From Candidatus Latescibacterota bacterium (GTDB lineage Bacteria; JAAXHH01): a DNA stretch of 64,000 nucleotides. Of this stretch, positions 24,982-33,791 are shown in pieces. The stretch spans positions 750,382 through 814,381 of the forward strand of contig JAJEAN010000007.1 in the NCBI GenBank assembly GCA_022822725.1, read 5' to 3'. Position numbers and translations under genes: made by a program. Within the stretch, counting starts at the first letter, position 1; each line of letters opens with the position of its first letter. Below the pieces are notes generated by a model. It saw nothing but the letters and a program-made list of their open reading frames with translations, was not told the DNA's origin and ran no database searches.

Positions 24982-26742
24982 TCAGATTCGCATCATGTCC
25001 GATACGTCCAGCTCGGTCTTCGGCTGGTGGGGTTTCATGAAACGCATGATTTCTTCAGACGTGGACAGGTCCAGCGCCTCGCGGGTGATGGTCTTGAGCT
25101 CCTGGTAATCCGCCGAGCGGATCAGGCTTTTGATCTCGGGGATGTCGATGGGGCTCATGCTGAGTTCGTCAACACCGAGACCGAGCAGTATGCAGGCCGC
25201 AAGGGGATGCGCGGCCATGGCGCCGCACACGCCCACCCAGATATCGTTGTCGTGCGCGGCGTCGATTACCGACGCAACCAGGCGGAGCACGGCCGGGTGA
25301 CACGGATTGTACAAGGAGGCGATACTCGGATTGCCCCGGTCGGCGGCCACGGTGTACTGGATCAGGTCGTTCGTGCCGATGCTGAAAAAGTCCACCTCCT
25401 TCGCCAGGTCGTGGGCCGTCAGTGCGGCCGAAGGGATTTCAACCATGATGCCGATCGGCATCTTCCGGTCGATGGGCACCCCGGCCTCCAGTAGTTCATT
25501 CCGCGCCTCTTCAAAAAGCGCCTTTGCCCGCCGGAGTTCCTGCAAACCCGATATCATGGGAAACATAAGACTCACGTTTCCCTCAACGCCGGCCCTCAGA
25601 ATGGCACGCAACTGTACCTTGAACATTTCCGGCCGGTCAAGACAGAGACGGATACCCCGCTGGCCCAGGGCGGGGTTGGCCTCGTCCGGCATCTGCTTCG
25701 GCATCTTGTCCGCACCGAGGTCCAGCGTCCGGATAATTACCTGGTTCGGGGCCATGCGCCGGGCGATGCGTTGATACGTCCGGGTCTGATCTTCTTCAGG
25801 AGGCAATTCGTTGCCGACCAGGTAGAGGAACTCGGTACGGTACAGGCCGATGCCGTCCGCGCCGTGGTTCAGGACGTCTTCCAGTTCAGCCGGCAGCTCT
25901 ATGTTGGCCGACAGTTCGATGCGCCTTCCGTCCCGCGTCTCCGCGGGCAGGTCGTGGAGTTCCTGCAGCTCATGTCCCAGCACCGATAACCGGGACTGGG
26001 TCTCCCTGTAGCGCCTGATCGTATCGGCGTCCGGATCGAGATGGACCATCCCGCTGTTGCCGTCGATGATGATCATCATGCCGTCCGATATGGCCTGGGT
26101 GGCGATGTTGGTACCCACCACCGCCGGCACGGCCAGGCCCCGGGCGACGATCGCCGTATGCGACGTCTGACCTCCGGCGTCGGTGATGAAGCCGCAGACC
26201 GCATCCCGGTCCAGTTCCGCGGTATCCGAAGGGGACAGGCTGTGCGCTACGAGCACGATCTCCCCGTCAGCGGCCTCTATCCCGGTTTGCGCATTTCCAG
26301 TGAGCTTCGCCAGCACCCGGTAATGCACGTCTTCGAAATCGGCGGTCCGTTCACGGAAGAATGGATTCTCTATCGATGAATAATTGGCGATCCATCCTCT
26401 CATTACATCGTCGAAAATATACTCCGCGTTGGTCAGTTCACGCCGGATGCGCACGATGGTGACATCCACCACTTCCGGATCTTCGAGTACGGCCTGATGC
26501 GCGCGGAAGATCTTCACGATGTCCTGATCAAAATCCACCGCGATGCGGCGCTGCAACCGGGTCAGGTCGTTCATCGCCTCGTCGACGGCGGTGCGGAATC
26601 GACTGATTTCCGCCTCCACACGGTCGGCGGGGATCGGACGCTGGTTTATGGCGGCGAAGCGTCGATTATAGACAAAGGCGCGTCCTATGGCGATGCCCGG
26701 CGATGCCGGTATGCCTTTCAGCACGCGGCGTTCTTCGCTCAT
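24982..26742 (-). CDS. ptsI: Phosphoenolpyruvate-protein phosphotransferase (Enzyme I)
   Basis: A 586-residue Enzyme I of normal length. The swivelling domain carries the phospho-histidine in GGQTSHTAIVARG near residue 190. The C-terminal PEP-binding barrel has LYRTEFLYL, MFPMISGLQELRRAK, EIPSAAL, FSIGTNDLIQYT, and the cysteine loop GVCGAMAAHP. It transfers phosphate from PEP to HPr. The start lies two bases after the HPr stop, with AGGAG inside the HPr gene, so they are coupled. No sugar-specific EII gene is present here, which suggests the set serves regulation, though EII genes could lie elsewhere. Confidence 0.95.
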   Translation of the reverse strand: MSEERRVLKGIPASPGIAIGRAFVYNRRFAAINQRPIPADRVEAEISRFRTAVDEAMNDLTRLQRRIAVDFDQDIVKIFRAHQAVLEDPEVVDVTIVRIRRELTNAEYIFDDVMRGWIANYSSIENPFFRERTADFEDVHYRVLAKLTGNAQTGIEAADGEIVLVAHSLSPSDTAELDRDAVCGFITDAGGQTSHTAIVARGLAVPAVVGTNIATQAISDGMMIIIDGNSGMVHLDPDADTIRRYRETQSRLSVLGHELQELHDLPAETRDGRRIELSANIELPAELEDVLNHGADGIGLYRTEFLYLVGNELPPEEDQTRTYQRIARRMAPNQVIIRTLDLGADKMPKQMPDEANPALGQRGIRLCLDRPEMFKVQLRAILRAGVEGNVSLMFPMISGLQELRRAKALFEEARNELLEAGVPIDRKMPIGIMVEIPSAALTAHDLAKEVDFFSIGTNDLIQYTVAADRGNPSIASLYNPCHPAVLRLVASVIDAAHDNDIWVGVCGAMAAHPLAACILLGLGVDELSMSPIDIPEIKSLIRSADYQELKTITREALDLSTSEEIMRFMKPHQPKTELDVSDMMRI

Positions 26743-26743
26743 A

Positions 26744-27028
26744 TTACGGCTCCTGATCCTGGTCGAACATGTCGGTAATGGCCTTCAGCGCATCCGTTTC
26801 GTCCGGCCCGTCGGTCTCCACCGTAATGGAACTTCCGTGCTCGGCGGCCAGCATCATGACCCCCAGGATGCTCTTGCCATTCACCGGTATGTCGTCCTTG
26901 ACCAGCGTGACTTCCGACTTGAACCTGGACGCCGTGCGAACCAGTTGCTCGGCGGGTCGCATGTGCAACCCTTTCCTGTTTTTAACGGAAACGGTTTTCC
27001 TTACCAAGTCGCTGCCCGATCCATTCAT
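26744..27028 (-). CDS. ptsH: Phosphocarrier protein HPr
   Basis: A 94-residue HPr with the active histidine His22 in KGLHMRPAEQLV and the regulatory serine Ser53 in NGKSILGVMML. Both phosphorylation sites are therefore intact: the histidine for Enzyme I and the serine for HPr kinase, whose gene lies 17 bp upstream. It is a cytoplasmic phosphate carrier and regulator. It has a seven-residue N-terminal extension compared with typical HPr, and the true start could be internal. The gene order hprK-ptsH-ptsI makes a compact regulatory operon downstream of rpoN and hpf. Confidence 0.95.
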   Translation of the reverse strand: MNGSGSDLVRKTVSVKNRKGLHMRPAEQLVRTASRFKSEVTLVKDDIPVNGKSILGVMMLAAEHGSSITVETDGPDETDALKAITDMFDQDQEP

Positions 27029-27045
27029 ACCTGCGTGATATGCTT

Positions 27046-28032
27046 CTACTCGTAGTCTTCCCTGCGATACCGGACCTTTTCGCCTTCCTTCATGACCTCC
27101 AGCACCCGCTGATTCAGAATCGACGCCGGGTTGATTCCGACGACTTTAAGGAGATGTCGGAGTGCGACGACCTCGGAAATGACCGTCAGGTTCTTGCCCG
27201 GATTGATGGGAATACGGACATAGGGCAGTTCCGCGTCGAGCAACGTCGTGGTCTTCTCATCGAGCGCCGTCCGTTCGTAGACCTCGTCGCTGTTCCAGTC
27301 CTCAAGGTTAACGACGACTTCAATCCGCTTGCGCACGCGGATGCTGCGTATGCCGAACATGCTGGTGACGTCGATAATGCCGACGCCGCGTATTTCCATG
27401 AAATGCTGCGTGATCGTGTTGCTCGTCCCCATGATGACGCCGCGCCGCATCCGGTATGCGGTAACCACGTCGTCCGCAACCAGCCTGTGTCCCCGTTCCA
27501 CCAGGTCCAGGGCCGTTTCGCTTTTGCCGATTCCGCTGCGTCCCGTGAACAGCAGCCCCACGCCGTACACGTCGACCAGCGCGCCGTGCACGGTAGTCAT
27601 CGGTGCGAAGTAGGGTTCCAGGTACTCGATCAGGGATTGCCCAAACGCATCCGTAGTCAGTGAAGTAACCAGGACGGCGGTATCGAACCGTTCGGCGGAT
27701 TCGGACAATTCCCGCGGCGGATCCATGCCCTTCGTAATCACCATGCAGGGAAAGCCCAGGCCGAACAGTCGATCCAGCGACGCGCGCCGCTGGTCCGAAG
27801 GCAGGCTGTTAAGGTAGGTTAATTCGGTCTCCCCCAGAATCTGAATCCGGTTGCTGGAGAACCTCTCGACGAAACCCGCCAGTGCGAGACCGGGCCGGTT
27901 CGTCTCCGCGTTCGCAACCTTCCTGGACAGTCCCGTTTCACCTGTCAGCGGGGACAGTTTCAGGTCGACCTGCTCTACCAGGTTCTTGATCAGCAGGACG
28001 CGCGATTTCAAGGGAGATGTCGAGGCCATCAT
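27046..28032 (-). CDS. hprK: HPr kinase/phosphorylase
   Basis: A 328-residue HprK/P of standard length. The Walker A loop GRSGIGKSE lies at residues 164-172, preceded by the conserved VHGALVDV with the catalytic His149. The family signature follows (EIRGVGIIDVTSMFG, then VVVNLEDW). It phosphorylates and dephosphorylates HPr on serine in response to metabolites, acting as a carbon-status sensor. Two adjacent ATGs are possible at the start (28032 or 28029). It is placed between hpf and ptsH on the same strand. Such an hprK next to rpoN is common outside Proteobacteria, where ptsN usually occupies this place. Confidence 0.95.
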   Translation of the reverse strand: MMASTSPLKSRVLLIKNLVEQVDLKLSPLTGETGLSRKVANAETNRPGLALAGFVERFSSNRIQILGETELTYLNSLPSDQRRASLDRLFGLGFPCMVITKGMDPPRELSESAERFDTAVLVTSLTTDAFGQSLIEYLEPYFAPMTTVHGALVDVYGVGLLFTGRSGIGKSETALDLVERGHRLVADDVVTAYRMRRGVIMGTSNTITQHFMEIRGVGIIDVTSMFGIRSIRVRKRIEVVVNLEDWNSDEVYERTALDEKTTTLLDAELPYVRIPINPGKNLTVISEVVALRHLLKVVGINPASILNQRVLEVMKEGEKVRYRREDYE

Positions 28033-28060
28033 TCGCTTCAGGGGGCATGCCGCCCGCTTC

Positions 28061-28363
28061 CTAGTGACGCCGGTTTCTGTGATCGTGCAGCTTGCCGTTG
28101 TGCTTTTTCAGCTGGCTTTCCATCTTGTTGACCGCCTGATCGAGCGCCGTGTAGGCTTCGGCGTTCTCCTCTTTACTGGTCAGGACGTGCCCGCCGACGT
28201 GCACGTTCAGTTCAACCATGAAGCGGTATTTTTCCTGCGAGACGATAAGATCCGCACTCAGGATATGGTCGCTGTATCTGTTCAAGCGGTCGATCTCTCT
28301 GTCCGCATGCTCCTTGTAATCTTCTGCCAGTTCACAGTGTCGGGCCGTCATGGATTTCTGCAC
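28061..28363 (-). CDS. hpf: Ribosome hibernation promoting factor (HPF/RaiA family)
   Basis: A 100-residue short HPF with the family pattern AEDYKEHADREIDRLNRY, then a beta strand YRFMVELNVHV and EENAEAYTALDQAVNKMESQLKK. It binds the 30S ribosomal subunit in resting cells and blocks translation or favours dimer formation. The start is GTG at 28363, supported by GGGAGG six bases upstream. It follows rpoN by 32 bp on the same strand, the classical rpoN-hpf arrangement. The short form lacks the C-terminal dimerisation domain of long HPF. Confidence 0.93.
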   Translation of the reverse strand: MQKSMTARHCELAEDYKEHADREIDRLNRYSDHILSADLIVSQEKYRFMVELNVHVGGHVLTSKEENAEAYTALDQAVNKMESQLKKHNGKLHDHRNRRH

Positions 28364-28395
28364 GTTCGCCTCCCTTCGCCGTATGGCCGATCGGG

Positions 28396-29979
28396 TCAGA
28401 TCCTTCTGCGCATTCGCGCAATGGGAATTCCCAGGTTCTCACGGTACTTCGCCACCGTCCGCCGCTTGATCTGCACGCCTTCCTTCGTACGGAGGATTTC
28501 CTCTATCGCCTGGTCGCTCAGCGGCGCGCGCGCGTCTTCTTCTTCGATGATCCGCGCGATGCGGTCTTTGACCGTCTTGGTCGCCAGTTGGCCCGCCGCG
28601 GCTTTCCCGGCCTGCTCGTCCGTCTTTTTCTTCAACCTCCCGTCGAAGAAGAACCTCAGCGCAAAAATGCCCCGGGGCGTCTGTACGTACTTGCCTTGGG
28701 TGGCCCGGCTGACGGTCGTGACATGCAGGCCCACCTCGTCGGCCACATCCTGCAGAATCATCGGCTTGAGGCCGGACAGGCCCGTATCCAGGAACTCGCG
28801 CTGGGCCTTGACAATACTGTTCGTCACCTTCAGCAGCGTGGACCGCCGCTGTTCGATGGAGTTGACGAAGTGGTTCGCCTCGGTCAGCTTGCGCCTCACG
28901 TAACGACGGTCTTCTTCAGAGGACTGTCCGCCCCGGTTCAGGATCGACTGGTAGGCATGGCTGACACGCACCCTGGGCAGGTTGCGATCGTTGAGGTAGA
29001 CGAGGTATTCCCCGTCCACTTTCTCGACGACCAGGTCGGGATGTATGGCCATAACCGAGGAATCGCCGACGGCCAGCCCCGGGTGGGGATTGAGTCCGGC
29101 GATCACGTTCAGGGCGTCCCCGATCTCCTGCTCGGACGCCCTTATCTTCTTACGGATCGACGAGATGCGCCGCAACTTGACGTCGCGCCAGTGTTCCGAA
29201 ATCATCCTGTAGGCGAGCGAATCTCTCAAGTGCAATGCTTCCAGTTGAAGCATGAGACTCTCTCGCAGGTCCCGCGCGCCAACACCGGTAGGTTCGAGGG
29301 TCTGTACGACCTTCAGTACCCGTTCCGCCTCGTCGAACGGCACGCTCGATTCCAGCGCCAGGTCCAGCAGCGGTACGTCGAGGAGACCGCTTTCATTCAG
29401 GTTTCCGATCAGGTATTCGCCGATTTCACGGTCCCGGTTGGACAGGTCGAGAAGGCGCAATTGCTCGATCAGGTACTCGGTCAGCGTCGGATCCGACTTT
29501 CCCTCGCGTTCCAGGATGTGCTGATCTTCCCTTTTCTCCGTCTCTTCCCGGGCATCCATCTGGTTGTGCATACCATCCTGAATATAGGCATCCCAATCGA
29601 TGCTGTTCCGATCTGACGCCAGATCCCCGAGATCGTCCTCCCGCACCGTGCCCGGTTCCTCGCGCGCTACTTCCGACTCCTCACGCGCTACTTCCGACTC
29701 CTCGCGCGCCGCGTCCAGTTCCTCGCGCGCCGCGTCCGGTTCCTCCGCCAGGGACTCCTCGTTGGGTTCCTCCGCCAGGGGCTCCTCGGCGAGGTTTTCC
29801 GCCAGGGGCTCCTCGGCGGGGTCTTCCGACTCCTCCTCCAGTTCCAGCAGCGGATTCTCCTCGATTTTCTCCTTGATCTCCTGCTCGAGTTCCAACGTCG
29901 AGAACTGCAGCAGTTTGAGCGCGTACATCAACTGGGGAGAAAACTGCTGTCTGGTCTGGGGCTGAAGTTGAAATTCCAT
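28396..29979 (-). CDS. rpoN: RNA polymerase sigma-54 factor
   Basis: A 527-residue sigma-54. Region I is the glutamine- and leucine-rich N-terminus (QPQTRQQFSPQLMYALKLLQ). The core-binding region follows, then a helix-turn-helix (DVADEVGLHVTTVSRATQGKYV) and the C-terminal RpoN box (RRTVAKYRENLGIP). It directs RNA polymerase to -24/-12 promoters and needs AAA+ activators. The acidic region II (about residues 50-120) is expanded by seven-residue repeats of the AAREE/VAREE type. This region is variable in the family, so function should be kept. It follows lptB by 15 bp in the long minus-strand run. Confidence 0.96.
   Translation of the reverse strand: MEFQLQPQTRQQFSPQLMYALKLLQFSTLELEQEIKEKIEENPLLELEEESEDPAEEPLAENLAEEPLAEEPNEESLAEEPDAAREELDAAREESEVAREESEVAREEPGTVREDDLGDLASDRNSIDWDAYIQDGMHNQMDAREETEKREDQHILEREGKSDPTLTEYLIEQLRLLDLSNRDREIGEYLIGNLNESGLLDVPLLDLALESSVPFDEAERVLKVVQTLEPTGVGARDLRESLMLQLEALHLRDSLAYRMISEHWRDVKLRRISSIRKKIRASEQEIGDALNVIAGLNPHPGLAVGDSSVMAIHPDLVVEKVDGEYLVYLNDRNLPRVRVSHAYQSILNRGGQSSEEDRRYVRRKLTEANHFVNSIEQRRSTLLKVTNSIVKAQREFLDTGLSGLKPMILQDVADEVGLHVTTVSRATQGKYVQTPRGIFALRFFFDGRLKKKTDEQAGKAAAGQLATKTVKDRIARIIEEEDARAPLSDQAIEEILRTKEGVQIKRRTVAKYRENLGIPIARMRRRI
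29640..29745. repeat. In-frame 21-bp repeat inside rpoN, five copies
   Basis: The codons for the heptads EPDAARE, ELDAARE, ESEVARE, ESEVARE and EPGTVRE stand in tandem, a 21-bp DNA period. A second, less regular LAEEP repeat lies upstream in the protein. The period keeps the reading frame. Confidence 0.9.
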
Positions 29980-29994
29980 GGGCGTGCCTTCAGG

Positions 29995-30738
29995 TTACTC
30001 CAGGCGGAACCGCTCGCCAAGGTAGATACGACGCGCTTCAGGATCATCGGCCAGGTCCTTGGCCGTACCCGATATGTATATCCGGCCGTCGGCCATGATG
30101 TAGGACCGGTCCGTGATCTGCAACGTTTCCCGAACCATGTGATCCGTGACCAGTATGCCCAGTTTTCTTTCCTTCAGGCGTCCGATGACTTCCTGGATGT
30201 CCTCAACGGCGATGGGATCAATGCCGGCGAAGGGCTCATCGAGAAGGATGAACTTCGGTTCGGTCACCAGGGCGCGGCTGATCTCGGTTCTTCGCCGTTC
30301 ACCGCCGGACAGGGTGTAGGCTTTGTGCTTGGCCAGATGCGCAATGCCGAAATCCTCCAGCAGTCCTTCCATTTTACGGCGCCGGTCCTTGCGGGACATG
30401 GGCAAAGTCTGGAGAATGGACATCAGGTTCTGTTCCACCGTCATCCTTCGGAAGATCGACGGTTCCTGGGCCAGATAGCCGATTCCCACGCGAGCCCGTC
30501 GATACATCGGCCACCGCGTGATGTTCCGGCTCTGCCCGGTTTCCTGGTCATCGATGAGCACCCGTCCCGACCCCGGTTTGATCATGCCGACGATCATATA
30601 GAACGAGGTGGTCTTCCCCGCCCCGTTGGGCCCGAGCAGTCCGACCACCTCGCCCTGGTCTACACGCAGGCTCACATCGTCGACGACGCGGTGATTCTGA
30701 TAGGATTTAACAAGGTTCTCAGCACGCAGGCACTGCAC
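29995..30738 (-). CDS. lptB: Lipopolysaccharide export ATP-binding protein LptB
   Basis: A 247-residue ABC ATPase. It shows Walker A ([16 protein letters not shown]), the signature [15 protein letters not shown], Walker B ([20 protein letters not shown]) and the switch histidine ([10 protein letters not shown]). The wording of these motifs matches LptB closely. It powers extraction of LPS from the inner membrane with LptFG and LptC. The start is GTG at 30738, with GGAGG five bases upstream. lptA- and lptC-like genes lie directly upstream and rpoN directly downstream. lptF and lptG are not in the window. Confidence 0.95.
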   Translation of the reverse strand: MQCLRAENLVKSYQNHRVVDDVSLRVDQGEVVGLLGPNGAGKTTSFYMIVGMIKPGSGRVLIDDQETGQSRNITRWPMYRRARVGIGYLAQEPSIFRRMTVEQNLMSILQTLPMSRKDRRRKMEGLLEDFGIAHLAKHKAYTLSGGERRRTEISRALVTEPKFILLDEPFAGIDPIAVEDIQEVIGRLKERKLGILVTDHMVRETLQITDRSYIMADGRIYISGTAKDLADDPEARRIYLGERFRLE

Positions 30739-30750
30739 GGATCCTCCGCT

Positions 30751-32148
30751 TCAACGGTTGCCGTCTTCATCTTCCGGATTGAGATAGGACCCGTCCACGC
30801 CGCCGTCCGCGGTCACCTTTACCGGTTCGCCTTCATTCAGTTCGATTACGATTTCCTTCGCCCGGACCACATTGTGTCCGGAAGGACCGCTTTCGAGCGT
30901 AGAAGGATTGTAGGTACTCACCGCGTTCCCCTGCGCAGTAATCAACCTGACCGATTCACCTTCGAAGTCAACGATCATGCTGCGGCCTTCAATGGTGCTG
31001 CGGCCCGCTTCGTCCGCCTGGTCCGCTTCGTCCGCCTGGCCCGCTTCGTCCGCCTGGCCCGCCTGGTCCGTCATATTGTCCAAGCGACCGGTCCCTTCCG
31101 ACCTGTCCGCGGTATAGGAACCCCTGGCGTTACCCGTAACCAGGGCGCGTGCAACTTCGCCGCCCTCCATTTCGAGGATGATCTCATCCCCGGTGATCTC
31201 GCTGTGAGGGCTTCGAATCTCCGGATTGCCGAGAAGATCGATCTGCTCACCTTCGCTGTCGTAGCGCAATGTATCGCAAATCCCCTCCAGCGATCCCTTC
31301 CTGACACGGACCGAATCGAAGACGTCCGCGGTCCGGTCTTCGAAGGCGTAGGTCATGCCTTTCCCTGTCGCTATGATCTCGCTCTCATCGTCTTCCAGCC
31401 GCTTGACCAGCCGGGGATCGCCGCTGAATCGAGCGCTGTCCGTCGTCTTGTAATACTCCGCATGTTCACAGTAGATGGTCACGCCTTCGCCCTCGTCCAC
31501 CACGATGACGGATTCCTTTGCCAGCGCTTTCAGCAGGGTGTTGGTCTCGGTGAAGTAGTACTCCAGGCGAAAGCCCTCGATGTTGATCCTGCTATCGTTC
31601 TGCTGCCAGGTCATGTTCGGCTTGCCCGTCGCCACGGCGAGGTGAGGTTCCTGGGTGAATACCATGCGGTCGCCCGTCAGCACCACGCCGTCCAACGCGT
31701 CTTCGAGACTTACCCGACCCGCTCCGATGGCTCGCTCGTCCTCCTCGTAGTACACTGCGACGTCGGCGGTGAGCGTGGTAGTACCGCGGATCATGCGTAC
31801 GTTGCCGAAAAGACGCACGATGCCGTTCAAGCGATCATAGTTCACCCGGTCACTCGTCAGTTCGGTATTTCCGTGCTTAAGCCGCACATTCCCGGAAAGG
31901 TCGAAAACCTCGTCTCCACCGGTAGACTGGAAGCTGCCCGCTTCCTCGATCTGTACCGGTTCGCGACGCTCCTGGCCCTTCGCCTGAGCAGCGGAAAGCA
32001 CGATGAAACAGCAGACCGAAACCAGCCACCTGACGGGCCCTGTTCCACGATACAATATACCGGATTTACCGTTGGACGTCAAGGATGCGTCCCCTCCGAA
32101 TCGGCGGTCCGGACACTGCGCGGCGAAGGCGTCATTGCGACTGCGCAT
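30751..32148 (-). CDS. LptA/OstA-like LPS transport periplasmic protein, extended form
   Basis: A periplasmic protein of up to 465 residues with repeated OstA/LptA-type strands (DLSGNVRLKHGNTELTSDRV, LFGNVRMIRGTTTLTADVAVYY, DLLGNPEIRSPHSEITGDEI, VTADGGVDGSYLNPE). It is longer than LptA of Proteobacteria (about 185 residues), consistent with several OstA units. It should form part of the LPS bridge across the periplasm. A signal segment WLVSVCCFIVLSAAQA lies near the N-terminus. The start is uncertain: the ATG at 32148 overlaps lptC by 17 bases, while a TTG at 32055 would give a shorter signal peptide. A Gln-Ala-Asp-Glu-Ala repeat lies near the C-terminus. Confidence 0.85.
   Translation of the reverse strand: MRSRNDAFAAQCPDRRFGGDASLTSNGKSGILYRGTGPVRWLVSVCCFIVLSAAQAKGQERREPVQIEEAGSFQSTGGDEVFDLSGNVRLKHGNTELTSDRVNYDRLNGIVRLFGNVRMIRGTTTLTADVAVYYEEDERAIGAGRVSLEDALDGVVLTGDRMVFTQEPHLAVATGKPNMTWQQNDSRINIEGFRLEYYFTETNTLLKALAKESVIVVDEGEGVTIYCEHAEYYKTTDSARFSGDPRLVKRLEDDESEIIATGKGMTYAFEDRTADVFDSVRVRKGSLEGICDTLRYDSEGEQIDLLGNPEIRSPHSEITGDEIILEMEGGEVARALVTGNARGSYTADRSEGTGRLDNMTDQAGQADEAGQADEADQADEAGRSTIEGRSMIVDFEGESVRLITAQGNAVSTYNPSTLESGPSGHNVVRAKEIVIELNEGEPVKVTADGGVDGSYLNPEDEDGNR
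31003..31074. repeat. In-frame 18-bp repeat inside the lptA-like gene
   Basis: GCCCGCTTCGTCCGCCTG-type units stand at 31003, 31021 and 31039, with a diverged fourth at 31057. They encode QADEAG or QADEAD. The period is a multiple of three. Confidence 0.9.
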
Positions 32149-32758
32149 CCGGCAGAAACCGGCCTTTGACGTTGCGTCGTATGATATACCGGCGCATGCC
32201 GGGATCGGCTTCAAACCCATCGCCCGCAATGACATCCGTATCCCCGGTCAGTCGGACGGCTGCGTCGGTAACGATGAGATTCGTCGCATTCCGCCAGGTC
32301 AGGGAATCAGTTTCCAGGGTGCCGCGCTCCGAGCTGTGTACCGATACGTTGCCCCGTACGCGCAGGTCGTGGGTCCGCCCGTCGATCTCGCCCCAATCCG
32401 CTTCGAGCGTCGAGGCCAGGCTGCCGTCCTCGTCGAAGAACTCGACGTAGATGCCCTCATCAATGACTGTGCGGTTGGTTTGCGAGAAATAGAGGCGGTG
32501 CCCGGCCCGGATCATGGCTTCCTGCCGGCCGTCCTGGCTCAGGTAAATGGTCGCGTTCCACGCTTCCTGGTCCGGCAGCTCGTCCTGCGTGTCTTCTTGA
32601 GGGAGCGGTTGATCGACGGGCTGGCATGCCATCGGGAACAGGACAGCCGCGGACAGGACGAAGGCCATGACAAGACGCCTCGGCCGGCAGCGGATAAGCC
32701 TTCTGGATGCGGTGTGATTCAGGCGGGGCGAAACACGCGGATTGCGGGTAGTCGGCAT
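32132..32758 (-). CDS. lptC: LPS export protein LptC
   Basis: A 208-residue protein with an N-terminal membrane anchor (LVMAFVLSAAVLFPMAC) and the LptC fold signatures ATIYLSQDGRQEAMIRAGHRLYF, EFFDEDGSLASTLEADWGEID, LRVRGNVSVHSSERGTLETDSLTW, and VIAGDGFEADPGMRRY. LptC anchors the periplasmic bridge to LptBFG. The anchor ends at a cysteine, so lipid modification is conceivable, although PMAC is a poor lipobox. The arginine-rich 28-residue leader before the anchor may be longer than the real protein, and an internal ATG at MAFVLS is possible. The following lptA-like gene overlaps its end. Confidence 0.88.
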   Translation of the reverse strand: MPTTRNPRVSPRLNHTASRRLIRCRPRRLVMAFVLSAAVLFPMACQPVDQPLPQEDTQDELPDQEAWNATIYLSQDGRQEAMIRAGHRLYFSQTNRTVIDEGIYVEFFDEDGSLASTLEADWGEIDGRTHDLRVRGNVSVHSSERGTLETDSLTWRNATNLIVTDAAVRLTGDTDVIAGDGFEADPGMRRYIIRRNVKGRFLPDAQSQ

Positions 32759-32817
32759 GACTGATTATACCTGATTTCGTCCGTCCGGGCAAGATCAAGT
32801 TGAGGTGCGCAAGTAGT

Positions 32818-32881
32818 GTCAAGCCTCCTTTGACGCCTTGTCAGGACTCCACCATTGTCAGGTCAAGCCTCCTTTGACGCC
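32818..32881. repeat. 20-bp direct repeat copying the 3' end of the acyltransferase gene
   Basis: GTCAAGCCTCCTTTGACGCC occurs at 32818-32837 and 32862-32881. The second copy contains the last codons and stop of the acyltransferase gene (Ala-Ser-Lys-Glu-Ala-stop on the minus strand), so the first is a duplicate lying in the downstream gap. TTGTCAGG is also repeated between them. Confidence 0.9.
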
Positions 32882-33759
32882 CTCCATCGATCGTGCATCC
32901 ATACCCACTGCGCCGGCGCATTTCGGATGAACCGTTCCAGTTCCCCGGTATACGCCCTCGTCGTTTTCTCCACGTCTTCCGGCGTCCGTCCGGCGGGACG
33001 GATCGGTGATCGGACCGTCACGAGGTGCGTGTCGTCCGGCAGGCGGTGTATGGCCATGGGCACGATGGGCGCACCTGCCCGGTCCGCCAGTACCGCCGGT
33101 CCGGTCGGGGTCTTGGCCGGGTGGCCGAAGAAGGGTACGGCGATGCCGGCGCCCCGCGTATCCTGGTCCACCAGGAGCCCCACCACATGCCCCTTTCTCA
33201 GCGCGCGAAGTATGGCGGACGTCGCCCGGTCGCGGGCTACCACTTCCAATCCGCCCCGCACCCGGTTCTCCTGCAGGAGCGCGTCCAGACGGGGGTCGTA
33301 AAGCGGAGCCGCCACCACGGTTACCCTGAACCCCTTGAGCGCCAGGAACGCGCCCATCAGTTCGAAGTTGCCGAGGTGGGCGCTCACCGCTACCACGCCC
33401 TTCCCCGCGCCATAGGCCGATTCCAGGTAGGACAGGCCGTCGGCCCTGACCAGGGCGTCCACGTTCTCCGCCGTGACCCGGGGCAGCCGGGCGACATCCA
33501 CGACGTTCCGGCCCATTTCCCGGAAGACGGTCCTGCCCAGCCGCCTGATCTGCCTGCGGGACTGCGCTTCGCCGTAGACCAGCTTCAGATTGGAAATCGC
33601 AAGGCACCTTGGACCACGAGCGGCCAGGTAAGCCAGTCCGCCGATCCAGCCGCCGAGGGACAGCGCATGCCGCCGCGGTAACGCGTTCATCAGGCCGATG
33701 AGCGCGCACACCGCCCGATAGATCGCGGCATTCCGCAGGCGCTTGATCAAAGAGGCCAC
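32863..33759 (-). CDS. Lysophospholipid/lipid A acyltransferase (LpxL/HtrB family)
   Basis: A 298-residue acyltransferase by my start. The catalytic HX4E motif is AHLGNFE near residue 128, followed by the usual KGHVVGLLVDQDTRGAGIAVPFFGHPAKTPTGPAVLA segment. It adds a secondary acyl chain to lipid A at the inner membrane. The ORF track runs back to 33927 inside kdsA, but those residues are arginine-rich shadow. No ATG fits, so I chose GTG at 33759, which gives normal family length; a TTG at 33750 is also possible and the Shine-Dalgarno is weak. It lies 32 bp after kdsA, so lipid A and Kdo steps are together. Confidence 0.85.
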   Translation of the reverse strand: MASLIKRLRNAAIYRAVCALIGLMNALPRRHALSLGGWIGGLAYLAARGPRCLAISNLKLVYGEAQSRRQIRRLGRTVFREMGRNVVDVARLPRVTAENVDALVRADGLSYLESAYGAGKGVVAVSAHLGNFELMGAFLALKGFRVTVVAAPLYDPRLDALLQENRVRGGLEVVARDRATSAILRALRKGHVVGLLVDQDTRGAGIAVPFFGHPAKTPTGPAVLADRAGAPIVPMAIHRLPDDTHLVTVRSPIRPAGRTPEDVEKTTRAYTGELERFIRNAPAQWVWMHDRWRASKEA

Positions 33760-33791
33760 GGTTGCACTCGCATGGATGCCAATCCGCCGCG

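Noticed and set aside
29968-32169. 733-codon plus-strand ORF opposite lptB and the lptA-like gene
   Set aside because: It is a mirror frame in GC-rich DNA. Its protein has no recognisable domain, and the minus strand holds well-conserved genes with good ribosome binding sites.
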